From contig OX419762.1 in assembly GCA_948567375.1 (NCBI GenBank), forward strand, positions 59,848,841 through 59,912,840: a stretch of DNA of 64,000 nt, read 5' to 3'. The notes under the pieces are model-generated. The model was not told the DNA's origin, did not search any database, and saw only the letters and a program-made list of their open reading frames with translations. Made by a program: the position numbers and the translations under genes. Each line of letters begins with the position of its first letter. The first letter of the stretch is position 1. This document shows, piece by piece, positions 21,677 to 33,600 of this stretch. This DNA comes from Lunularia cruciata. Taxonomy: Eukaryota; Streptophyta; Marchantiopsida; Lunulariales; Lunulariaceae.

Positions 21677-24600
21677 GTGAGTTTTTCACCAAATTTTCAA
21701 GCCCGTACAGTCTTCCGCGGTTCTGCTTACATGACTTTCGAAATTTCTGGTTAATGTCCAATGGTATTATATTGTAAAGCGTAGACGAGATGTCTCAAGT
21801 TTAGACATAGGTGTATCTTATGTGGGGCTGTGTTAAGTATACAAACGAAGTACAGTGGTTGTGAACATTGGTTTTTGAGTCATCGTCACTTAACATTTTC
21901 AAATTCATGGTTTTGCAGTTAAAGACTGGACTGACGAGCTGTATGAAGAGGATGACGACGATGACGGCGATGATGAGGGTTTTGATGATTATGAAAGCGA
22001 CTCCGATTCTGGAGAGGAAGAAATTGAAAGAGTTGAAAGTCGGAAGGGTTCCAGGCCCGCAAGACTTAAAGTCTTTGGACGTGATATTAGAGGGAATTCT
22101 CTTCTTAAAGTACAAGCGAATGGAAGCCCCCAAAATTCGATTGCGGATGACCTCCTACCCCAGTTAGTTGTCAACACCATTGGGAATGATGATGAAGAAG
22201 ACCCTACTTCAGAAGTTAGTCCGAACTTGGAGGTAAAAGACACCTTTTCATTCTCTGGAGAGGAACTAGAAACGATAGAAGGGGAGCTGGAAAGCAAAAC
22301 TCAGCTTCTGGGAGAGGAAACGCCAGATTCAGGCCACAGTGAACCTTCTCCTACCTTTTCTGAAGTGTATGCAGAAAGTAATGGCGAAGAAGTGATACAT
22401 GAGGAAAAGACCGTGAGCAATGAAGACACCTTGGTCGAGGTTGCTACAGAAGTCGACCTTCCTCATATGTCAGATGCCTCTCCAGGGAGCACAAAGGCTC
22501 CTCAAACGGCCCAGGTAAGCGCAAACCCAGTGAAGAGCGGGGTGGCTCCAGCTTTGTCTGATAAGTATGTGGAAGTTACAAATATGGTTGCGGAGACTCA
22601 GAACAGATTACCACAGGCTACTACTAGCGAAGCATCCTCTGCTTCGTTTTCCACATCGTCCTATGAATATGTAGAGACACGGAATAAAGCCCCCAGACGT
22701 GAAAGGAGTCCTGCTGCAGGCGAGTACTACATAGTTGACATAACAGACGACGATAATGGCAGCTCCCGGAAGAAACAACAATATGACGAAATGAAAGGGG
22801 GCAGGAAAGGTGACCTGCTTGATCAACTCAGGCTTCAAGCTACTGGAAAGAAGCCAATGTCAAAGGACCGGCCAGAGAGGGGCCCTCTTCTGTCAAATCA
22901 TGAGGACGCCGTAGGTGCAGAAGATATCAGACAGGTTGCAGAAGCAGCTGTTGTTGATTCCCCGATTTCACCAATGCGAGACATGAAAGCTCGTGACAAC
23001 TATGACTCCTCTATAGCTAACGACTTTTTCAGCCAGAAGTCTTTCCGGGACGTGGGAGCCACAGTTGAAATTTCTCGGGCCCTTGCTTATCTTCAGGTTG
23101 ATAAGCCATCGCAGATTCAGGTAATTGGGCAGAAGGTTGGTTTCTGAAGATGCGAACGTTTCTTATGTCCTCATTTTATGCACGCATTTATCTTGCTACT
23201 ACATTTTTTCACATTGTCCACAGCCCAACATTTTCTGTTTTATGATAACACGCTGATTGGTTCTTGTTCAGTGGATGCTAACTTTGCTCGGTTTGTCAGG
23301 CACTATCATTCACATCTATACTACAAGGAAAGAGTTGCATCATTGCCGAACAGACAGGATCAGGAAAGACTCTGGCTTACGTGGCTCCACTGGTTCAGCG
23401 CATAAAAGCAGATGAGGCAGCGGGCATGGGCAAGGCTATGCCGAAGAAGCCCCGTGTTTTGGTGTTGGTGCCCACCAGCGAGCTTGCTGCACAGGTTCGT
23501 GCTTAGTCGCTTCCGCGAATGCAATTAATATGATCAGAATATCAAGGACGACATTATTCTACCATGTTGCTTAGGTCGCAAGCTTTCAAATACCTTCAAA
23601 GTTGTAACTCAAACATTAACTGCAGGGAACCGAAGTTTCAGGTCACTGTATGTAATTCTATGACAACATAATCTTGTTGGTTCTTGTTGTTAGACTTATA
23701 ATGGGACATGTTAGTTACTATTCATTTGAGAGCACTATTCATGCGCGAGCACTGTGTATGTGCCAGCAATGTTCATGATCACTGTTCACATGAGTTACAT
23801 GTGAACACATTAGAGTATTGTTCCACATGAGTTACAACATGTTAGCATGTGGAACATGTTAGCATACACTTCAAGTATTTTGAGTCTGATCTCTGCATGT
23901 ATATAATCCCGATCCAAGGGTTCTTCAAGGTTAATCTATTTCATACTACTCATTTCATTTTCTCACATGGTATCAGAGCTCTAAGTTTCAAAATTCCTTT
24001 TAGCTGCTAGGGGATGCCTTAGCAACACACACAAATTTCGAAATTCGAGAGACCTAAGTTTTACACACTAGTGTATCTGGAAAAACAAGAGTCCCTTTTT
24101 CCTCCTCTGAAGACCGTCTCTTTTCTCTGGGTTGTGAGAAAGCATTTTCTCTTATATACTCTGTTAGTCTGGGTTTTGGGAGAGAAATTCTCCACTATCC
24201 TCTGTGCATCAAATCATCATGTCTGCTGCTGGTGCTGCTTGTGTTGCTGCTCCTGCTATTGCTGGTGTTGGTGCTCCTGTTGGAGCAATATTTGTTACTC
24301 GAGCCATACGCTTTGACTCAACCTTTGTCAAATTCAATGGCAATTATTTCCAATCTTGGAAACATTGTTTTACACTCAAACTGAAGATGGCTTCAGTTTT
24401 TACAATTGTTGATGGTACTGAAGTTAAGCAAACCTCAGCTGCTACTCTACCTGATTGGGAGCATAGGAATCTTGTTGCTCTTGAAGCAATCAATTCAGCA
24501 TTAGCTCCTGAGTTTGTTCCCACCATCAGCAGGCACATGTTGGCAAGCGAAGCATGGATGGATTTAACAACCATGAACAAAGGTACCAATGATGTCACAA

Positions 24601-27600
24601 TCATGTACCTACTGGACGCTTTGATGAATTTGAAGATGTATGAAGGCACCAGTGTAGCAAAGCACATTACCAATTTTCAAGGAGTCCTCACCCAATTACC
24701 TGCAGTGAACAACCCAATTGATGACCAGCAGGCTAAGTTCCATTTGATGAGATCTATGCCTTCTAGTTTCAAGTATTTTCTGCAATAGTTGCGAACACAG
24801 AAGACACTGCATCTCTCTGATGTCATTGCTCTTCTTCTTCAAGAAGAGATCAGTATGAAGTATGAAGGTCTTGTAGAGCAAACAACTGCTCTAGCAGTCA
24901 CACAAGGCTATACATCTTCTTACAGAAACAAAGGTAAAGGCAAGGGGAGCTGGAAGCATGAATCTCATGGTTTTTCTGGTCAGAACTCTTTCAACAGACC
25001 TTCTGGTCAGAACTCTTTCAGCAGATTTTCTGGTCAGAATCCTTCCCCTGATCAGAACTCTTTCAGCAGACCTTCCGGTCAGAATCAGAGTTATTTCTCT
25101 ACATCTTCTGGAGGAAATTCCTTCAGACCTTCTATCATCTGTCACTACTGCTCAAAGAAGGGACATCACATCAAAGATTGTCGCAAGCGCATTGCTGATG
25201 CAAGGGAGAAAGGAGGCAAGGAACACCATCACTCCAATGCTTCTACAACTCACCTCTCTTTGTACAATGTTGATGTTGTTCCTTCAGTCACTCAGGACAA
25301 GAGATGGTACATCGACACTGCTGCTTCTCAGCACATGACCTACCAACGAACCTGTTTCTTGGTCTATGAAGCATACTCACCACCTAGACAAGTTTACTTG
25401 GCTGATGGTTCCAACATTGCTATTCTAGGCCATGGGACAGTTTCTGTTGAGCTTGCTTGTTCAGGGAAGTCCTACATGCTAGAAGATGTTCTGCATGTTC
25501 CTTTGCTGAACAAGAATCTCTATTCTGCACTTCAGTTGAGCAAGTCACATGGATCATTTCAGTTAAAGGAAACCAACATTTTCCTTTATGATGATCTGCA
25601 GGATCTGATTGCATCTTGTCCTAGATTGGATAACTTTTGGTTTCTGGGAGAGTCCATTGAGCAACCTCAAGATGTTGCAATCTCCACATCAACTCAGTCT
25701 CAGTCATCTCAAGCTGCTGCAATCTCTATTCCAACTAGGGATACATATTCCGCTCTTACTTCCCTATGGCATCGACGACTTGGGCACATCAGCAAGAATC
25801 AACTTCAACTTCTACAAGACAAAGATTTGGTTGCTGGGATGGATCAGATCCATCCTAATTTGTTTCCTGTTTGCTCACCTTGTCTTCATGGCAAGCAAAC
25901 TCGAATTCCCTTACCTCAAGAAAGAGCTACTAGAGCCACTGTTCCATTGGCTCTCATCCATTCTGCTGTTTGTGGTCCCATCTCTTCTGCTACCTACACT
26001 GGTTATAGATACTTTGTGACCTTCATTGATGATTACACATTCTTGTATCTACTCAAGTTCAAACATGAAGTTTTTTCTTGTTTTCAAGAATACGTGATCT
26101 ATGCAGCGACTCAACTCAATCAGAATGTTCGGGTGTTGCGCTCAGGCAATGGTGGTGAATACAACTCTGCAGATTTTCATCTTTTCTGCAAAGGCAAAGG
26201 TATCATGCGCCAATTCAGCACTCCACATACTCAGCAAAATGGTGTTGCTGAGAGAAAGAACAGAACATTGGTGGAAGCAGTCCGCACTATGTTATTTGAG
26301 TTTGGACTCCCCAAGCCTTACTGGGGAGAGGCACTACACACTGCCAACTTTCTGCAAAATCGAAATCCTACCAAAGCCATCTCCTCTGAAGTGACACCCT
26401 TCCAACTCTAGTTTGGTTATAAATCTAATCTATCCCTACTTCGAATTTTTGGTTGCATTGCTTATGCACATGTTCCATCTTCTTCCAGATCTAAACTCGA
26501 TTCTAAGTCTTCCAAGTGTATCTTCCTTGGTTATGATCAGGATAGTAAAGTTTATAGACTACAGAAAATATCTGATAACTCCATTTTTCTGTCAAGAGAT
26601 GTTCACTTTCAGGAACATACCTACGGTCATGAACATAAACATTGTTCTGACACTCAGGATATTCAACTGGATTTCATCTATGATCCGACAATTTTCATTC
26701 CCTCTCCTGCTTCTAGTTCTGAGTCTACCCACAGTCTATCCCCACCAACTCCTACTCAGTCACCTCCTCTCTCCAATCTTACAGCTCCAACAATTCTTTC
26801 TCCATTACCTTCTTCTCTACAATCCTTACCTTCTAGTTCTGGCACTCCACATAGGTCCTCAGGATCCTCTATCATTGTTTACTCTAGAAGGCCAAAACCT
26901 CTACCTTCTCCAGATACTATCCAAGCACCTTCTGTACGTCAAGGCACCAGGGTTCGCAATCCAGTTCGAAAATATGATGCACTGTTGGAGTCTGCTAACA
27001 CATTAAGCGTACATTACTCTGCATCTGACCCTGGTTCCAACACTTATGAAGCTGTTATTGCTGGACCTGATTCCAGTAAATGGTTTGAGGCTATTCAAGA
27101 TGAGCTTCAGTCCATGGAGAACAATCAAACATGGGTCATCACTGAGTTACCAGCAGGTCGCAAGGCAGTCACCTGTAAGTGGATTTTTAAGAAGAAATAC
27201 GATGCACAAGGGTTGATCCAAAGGTACAAGGCTAGACTTGTTGCTCATGGTTTCTCTAAAGTCCCAAGTATTGACTACACAGAGATCTACTCTCCTGTTG
27301 TCAAATTGACAACAATTTGTGTGCTCCTTGCTTACTCAGCTCAGAATGATTTGGAAGTGCATGCTCTTGATGTCAAAACAGCTTTTCTCAATGGCACATT
27401 GACTAAGAGAATCTACATGCACATTCCTCCTGGCTTGCTGACTCCTGACCAGCACCAGCAGCAACAAGCCACTAAACAAGCAATTGGTTTTACAACTCTA
27501 CAAGGCTTTGTATGGTCTCAAACAATCTGCCAGACAGTGGTATCACAAGTTTGATCAGTTTTTACTAGGTTTGGGATTTTAACGCTCTGGAGCTGATTCT

Positions 27601-30600
27601 AATCTCTATATCTTCCATTCTGGTTCTCATTTTGTCATCTTGCCTCTTTATGTAGATGACTGCATCCTTGCCAGCAATAACCTTTCTCTTCTCCTCTCTG
27701 TCAAAGAGTCTCTTAAACAGGGTTTTGAGATGACTGATCTGGGAGAAACTTAGTCATTGTCTTCAGTTGCAAGTCACAAGAGACAGAAAACAAAGAAAGA
27801 TCAGTCTATCTCAAGAGAGATATTTAAGAGAGATTCTTACTCGTTTTCATATGCAAGACTGTAAACCTGTTTACAATCCTGTAGAGTCAGGAGTGAGATT
27901 AAGTTTTCAGGATTGTCCAAAAACTGATCAAGAGAGAGAGTATATGAAAACAGTACCTTACCAATCTGCAGTTGGGAGTTTGATGTGGGCCATGGTCAGC
28001 ACTAGGCCTGATCTGGCTTATGCTGTCAGTTCAGTTGCCAAGTATATGGCAAATCCTGGCCTGAACCATTGGAAGGCTGTCAAAAGGATCTTCCGGTACA
28101 TTCAAGGTACACTGTCACAGGGCCTAACTTACAGTGCATCTAGTACTCCCATTCATGGGTACTCTGACTCAGATTGGGGAGGAGATCAAGACACAAGACG
28201 ATCTACAGGAGGATACTGCTTTATCTTCTGTAATGCAGCTGTCTGTTGGTCAAGCAAAAGGCAAGCTTCTGTTTCTTTATCCAGCACTGAAGCTGAATAC
28301 ATGGCCTTGTCAAAGGCAGCGACTGAAGCAGTATGGCTTAAGCGCTTGTTAAGTGACCTGGGTTTTCTTGGAGAAACTATGAAGCTGTACTGCGACAGCA
28401 ACAGTGGAATTGATCTTATTACTCCAACAAAGCAGCATGAGAGAACAAAGCACATAGACATAAGATTCCACTTTGTCAGAGAAAAGGTGGAAGACAAGGA
28501 GATCTCTGTTTCATGGGTGGACACCAGAGATAATACTGCAGACATTTTTACAAAGGGATTGACTAGAGAACTGCATACAAAGTTTTGTCATGCACTAGGA
28601 GTTATAAATAATAGACAATAACAAAATGTCCATTAAGAGGGGGTGTTAGATTTATAATAGACATGTTAGTTCCTGTTCACTCATGACTACTGTTCATGCA
28701 TGACTATTATTCACGCATGACTACTGTTCACGCATGGCTACTGTTCACATGAGTTACATGTGAACACCTTAGAGTTAAATTAAGAGCACATGAGTTACAC
28801 ATTTCACACTGTAGATGCAAAGGTGTGCTCTAAGAGTATGCTCATGTACTTATATAATCCCAGTTCTGGGATTACCAACTAGCTCAACCAATCGAGTACA
28901 TATTGCTCATTTCATTTTCTCACAACCTTCTGCTCCCCTCAGTTGTTTAGCGTTCCAAGACTCAAGCGTCCATAGCGTTGGTTGCGATATACTCTATCCA
29001 GTACTCTTTTGCCTCGCTCTCGTCTCCCAATATCCTGTTGTGTTACACTGTTACTATGCGAGACGCTCTTCCTGTCTGCATTGCACTTTCACGAATCCAG
29101 TGTTTAAACTATTCTTCGTGAAGCACGTGCTTGGCGCAAGTTAGTATAAGACAAGCGACCAGAGATGGACTTAACAGTACCCGAACTTGGGCCAATCGAC
29201 TTAACTGCACTCCAAGTTGGCGGGAAGACTTAACATTACCCCTTATAGCTGAGCGTGGAACTCGAGTCCTACGTGGCAACTTCACGGACAACTACACCAT
29301 GCTCTTGTACTTCTCTACCGTACTTGAAACACCCAATTTCCCATCGAACATGGCCGGTCATCTTGGTTTATCGTGGTAACTCGGAAACGGATATGAATTT
29401 TCGTAATTGTCGGTAGCTTCTGAATTGGCTGCCCCTTAAATGTGGCTTACATGTTTTGGAAATGATAGTGATCTACAATTTACGGGGGAATGTCTAAGTT
29501 TCGGTAAGGGACCTCGGTCGGGTGACACTCCACACATGTAATATGATGTTGTACATGTGATTTTCTTGATAAAAAAGAGCTCATATGGCAAATATTTCTT
29601 AGCTGCCAAATAGACCTTTAAATAGATAGTAAAACACCATCCATTTCACATTGCTCCACTCCTCCCGTCTTCAACTACTTCCCTCCATATTATTATTTCT
29701 ATTATTTTTCACGCGCTCTTTTCCTGCTTCGTGGTTCATTCTTGACTTTCGATCTCCACTGTTCCTGCCCGACTCCAGACTCTAGCTTATTTTCGTCGTT
29801 CACGCGATGCTTATAGGTGGTCAATTGCACACTGTATTATATTTCTCGAATTCTGGCGCATTGCCGCTACCTAATACACCTTGTTTGCTAATTCTTTATA
29901 TATAGGATTATATATGTTGTTCTCGATATGCTGCAATTATGCTTCAGGTTAGATTATATATGCTTCATATGCTTCAGGTTACATTCGATTCCTTCTTCTG
30001 TAGTAGAGATTTCTCACTATTCCTGTATTGAGTATATCTTGGTTACCTTTCATCTGCATTTAATGAGTTCTGGATCACCCGTTTTTAGAACTCCTGCTCT
30101 CATCTACCAATATCCATACCAGTGAGCACTAACGAACTGCTTTCGCTTTGCTGAAACAGGTTCTAAAACCGTTTCGATCGATGTCAAAGGGTGGAGTGCC
30201 AACCAGATCTATAGTATTAACTGGTGGTTTTAAGTGGAAGACTCAGGTTGAAACCTTGGAGCAAGGTGTAGATATTGTGGTTGCTACTCCAGGAAGACTT
30301 CTACAACATCTAGAAGCTGGAAACGTTCAGTTTGACCACTTCAAAAGGTTGTTATGCCAATTGACCTTGCATAAGATAATGCAAAGAAGTTGGTTCACGG
30401 TTATGTTTTCTTTCGGGTGCCACCCCACTAAAAGCACACATCCGCTCGTTTTATCTGGGATGTCATCCCGGATTTGCCTTTATTTCCTTGCACCACTTAA
30501 GAGTTTTGGGGACTATTTTTGATTCGTAAACTGATTCTGACAAGCGCAAATATGTTCCATATGTTCTGTGGCAGTGTGGTGTTTGATGAAGTGGATATTT

Positions 30601-33600
30601 TGTTCGACGACGAGGACTTTTCAAAGGCTTTGCAGACCATCAACAAAGCTGCTTCTATAAATGTGCAGTATGTTCATGTGACGGCAACTCTACCAGTAGA
30701 TGTTCACGACGATTTACTAGAGAGATATCCTGACTGCCTTTCAGTTATGGGTCCAAGTCTACACAGGACGGCTCCTGGTTTGCAAGAGGTTCGTATATTC
30801 TTGCACGGGATGTGTGCTATGTGCATTTGTAAAGCATCGATTGTTGGTAGTTCTTACTACGGACTGAATATGTGGATCCCAGATTCTCGTGGATTGCAGT
30901 GGAGGACAAGCAGATGCGAAAACCCCTGAGAGTGCATTCGCGAACAAGAGGACAGCTCTACTGCAGCTTGTAAACGACAAGCCAGTTTCAAAAACCATCA
31001 TCTTTTGCAACAAGGTGAGATCTTTTCTACGCTTGATGCCAACGCAGAGGGACACCAACCAGCCCAACTTGTGGAGACGTTTGTGGTTCGTAGCAATTTT
31101 CGTTATAGCACACTTTACTGCTGGCACGATCTCAAGTGCTGTTTTCTTTCCCACCTCCTTTCCTGCTACCTCCTACCTCTGCTCTTGCTTGATCATTGTG
31201 GCTTTAGCACGTCTTGCAGATAATACGTAACCACCCTCGCGTCGGATACATTTGTGGCCGAAGTGCCTCTATGGGTTAATTGAAGTCCAATACCAAAATT
31301 TCAGCTTGTTCGGTGTATTCTGCAGATTGAGACATGTAGGAAAGTTGAAAACATTCTCTCAAGATATGACAGAACTGGGAAGAAGATACGAGTCCTGCCA
31401 TACCATGCAGCTCTCTCTCAGGAAACTCGACTGGAGACGTTGGAGACCTTTATGAAACCACAACCGAAGGAGAGATTGTTCCTAGTCTGCACAGACAGGT
31501 AAGGTAGCCGTCGCCGAGATCGAAGTTTCTTCTCGTCCTCAATTCATGCTTTTACTCAGCTACACTGCTCGCGTCAATCACTGAGTCGGAATGAAGATTC
31601 TTAGAGAAGAACTGGTTTCATTTGAGTATCTTCTTAACTATATTCACCACAGCTGCATGTTCTACGTCTCCATCGATTTCTTGCAAGCATTTACTTCCTT
31701 GCAGCTGCATGTCTTTCAGTTCGCATCCATTCACTCTTAACTGCTGTGGCTTCCCTTATTCTTTGAGTTCCGCTCCGGTTACTCATTTATTTGCCGATTT
31801 CCTCGTCTCACTGTTCATTCGGCACTGCACTGGTAATGTACTGTTTGATCCAGATTGTTATGTCAACTTCTTCTCCGTCTACTTCGCCACATACATGGCT
31901 ATACCGGCCTTAGTATTTACAGAAATCTGAGAACAAGTTCTCTCAACCAGCCCGGGAGGTTCTATCCAAGCCAGCTAGTAGTTAGTGACACAGCACCCGA
32001 AGTCTTACTAATTTGTATTTTTCTTCTTGTATTTGGCATAATACGTATTGGTTGAGAACAGAAGCCATTCTGGGAACGGGTTATCCAGAACTCATGAAGT
32101 GCAAATGATCAATAAGTAATATGTCAATGAATCACAATGCGAGACTAGTGTGAAAGCACTAAGGTAGCAGGCATTGAATGTAACCTATAGCAAAAGCATC
32201 ATGGAAACAAATTGAAAATAACTGATGGTCAACAGACTAGTAAAGGACATTATGTCGAGAGCATCTGTGCAAACAATAACAAGGAATAGGAAACCATGAT
32301 GTAAGAGGCCAGCCGTAAGCAGTGCATGAACACGATGAAGAACCTGCCAGTAAGCCCACCAGTAAGCCGTGTGTGAACAACTAGAAAGAACTTGGGCTGG
32401 AGTCAGGTAGGCACTCTTTAGGCATGAGAGGGTGAAGCATGAAGCAATCAGAGAGCGAAGGAAGGGAAAGTACTATGGAGGGAATTAGTTGTGGAATGGA
32501 GGAGTGGAACAAAACAAGGGGTCTCAGATGATGTGGTTACAGAAATGGGTCGAAGTGTACAAGGGAACAAGAGCAAAGCATAAGAGGACAGGATATGAAT
32601 AATATCACAACCAGCGCTATGGACGCTGGAGTCCTGAGACGCTAAACAGCTAAGGGAGGCAGAAGGTGGCCATAGTCGCAGGTGCTTGAAAGCACCTGCG
32701 ACTTCATCAATGCCTCACGCAGTGCCGAAGTAGCTGAACAATTGCCAGTACCCCTCGTTTCGAGTTTCTGCTCAAAAACTCATGAGTGCCAAGGCAAACT
32801 CGGATGCTCCCCTAAAGTGCTGCTTAGAAGCAGTGAGATACAAAAAGCATCAGCGAACAAAATCTCCTTGCAAGAAAACTCAGCACTGCACAAGAAGGGA
32901 CGAGTGGGGATCCAAAAAAACTGCAATGCTTCACCATAAAGGACTAGCAGGAGAAGCCCAAGCTACCCACGAGGGAGCAAACAACTTGAATGCTGCACAA
33001 AAAGGAATGCGGGAGAAACCCCAGTGAACCCAAACGGGAGAAACCCTGGCGATCAGAGAAGCAAGGAAGAGCACTGAAAAGGAAATTAGGGGATCTCGTG
33101 ACAGTGCAAACCATGGCATAATACGTATGTTCACTGATTCCTGCCCCGGACCACACGGGTAACACCCACTCGCTACTCGCTCCTCTCACTACGCCTCTCA
33201 CTACGACAACCCTCGTGCAGACGACTTCTCTCATTCTCTCGCTCTCCTTTGATGCTCTCCCTCTACTCTTCACCGACTCTTACGTATATTCACTGATTCC
33301 TGCCCTGGACCACACGAGTAACACCCACTCGCTACTCGCTCCTCTCACTACTCCTCTCACTACGACAACCCTCGTGCAGACGACTTCTCTCATTCTCTCG
33401 CTCTCCATTGATGCTCTCCCTCTACTCTTCATCGACTCTTACCTCCTTGCTTCTGCTGTTCCCGTAATTTGCATATTGCAATTCTGTTTACTGCATATTG
33501 CACTACGATCCTTCCTGAGAGGCTTTTTTTGGTAGCAACCGAGTTTGTTTTGGCACTGATGAGCGTTTGAACAGAAACTCGGTGGGAGGGGTACTGGCAT

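Larger units (their letters stand above)
23688..28924 (+). mobile_element. Ty1/Copia retrotransposon B, recombinant, in RH50 intron 3
   Basis: 5' LTR 23688-23967, primer-binding site TGGTATCAGAGC at 23968 (initiator-Met type), gag-pol 24204-28620, polypurine tract near 28632-28643, 3' LTR 28644-28924. The internal domains are in Copia order and the RNase H is intact. The two LTRs share ends and promoter but their middles are very different, and the flanks (CTTGT left, ACCTT right) show no target-site duplication. It lies in the same direction as the host gene. Confidence 0.93.
23495..30159 (+). other. RH50 intron 3 with Copia insertion
   Basis: 6,665 bp from GTTCGT to CTGAAACAG. It holds 193 bp of unique DNA, the recombinant Copia-B element (23688-28924), and 28925-30159, which is a copy of the local intronic repeat family. 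In 29120-29340 short phrases such as GACTTAAC recur; I cannot assign them. Confidence 0.85.

Noticed and set aside
24071..24316. Cys/Trp-rich ORF at the Copia-B start
   Set aside because: Out-of-frame shadow of the Ala/Val-rich gag start.
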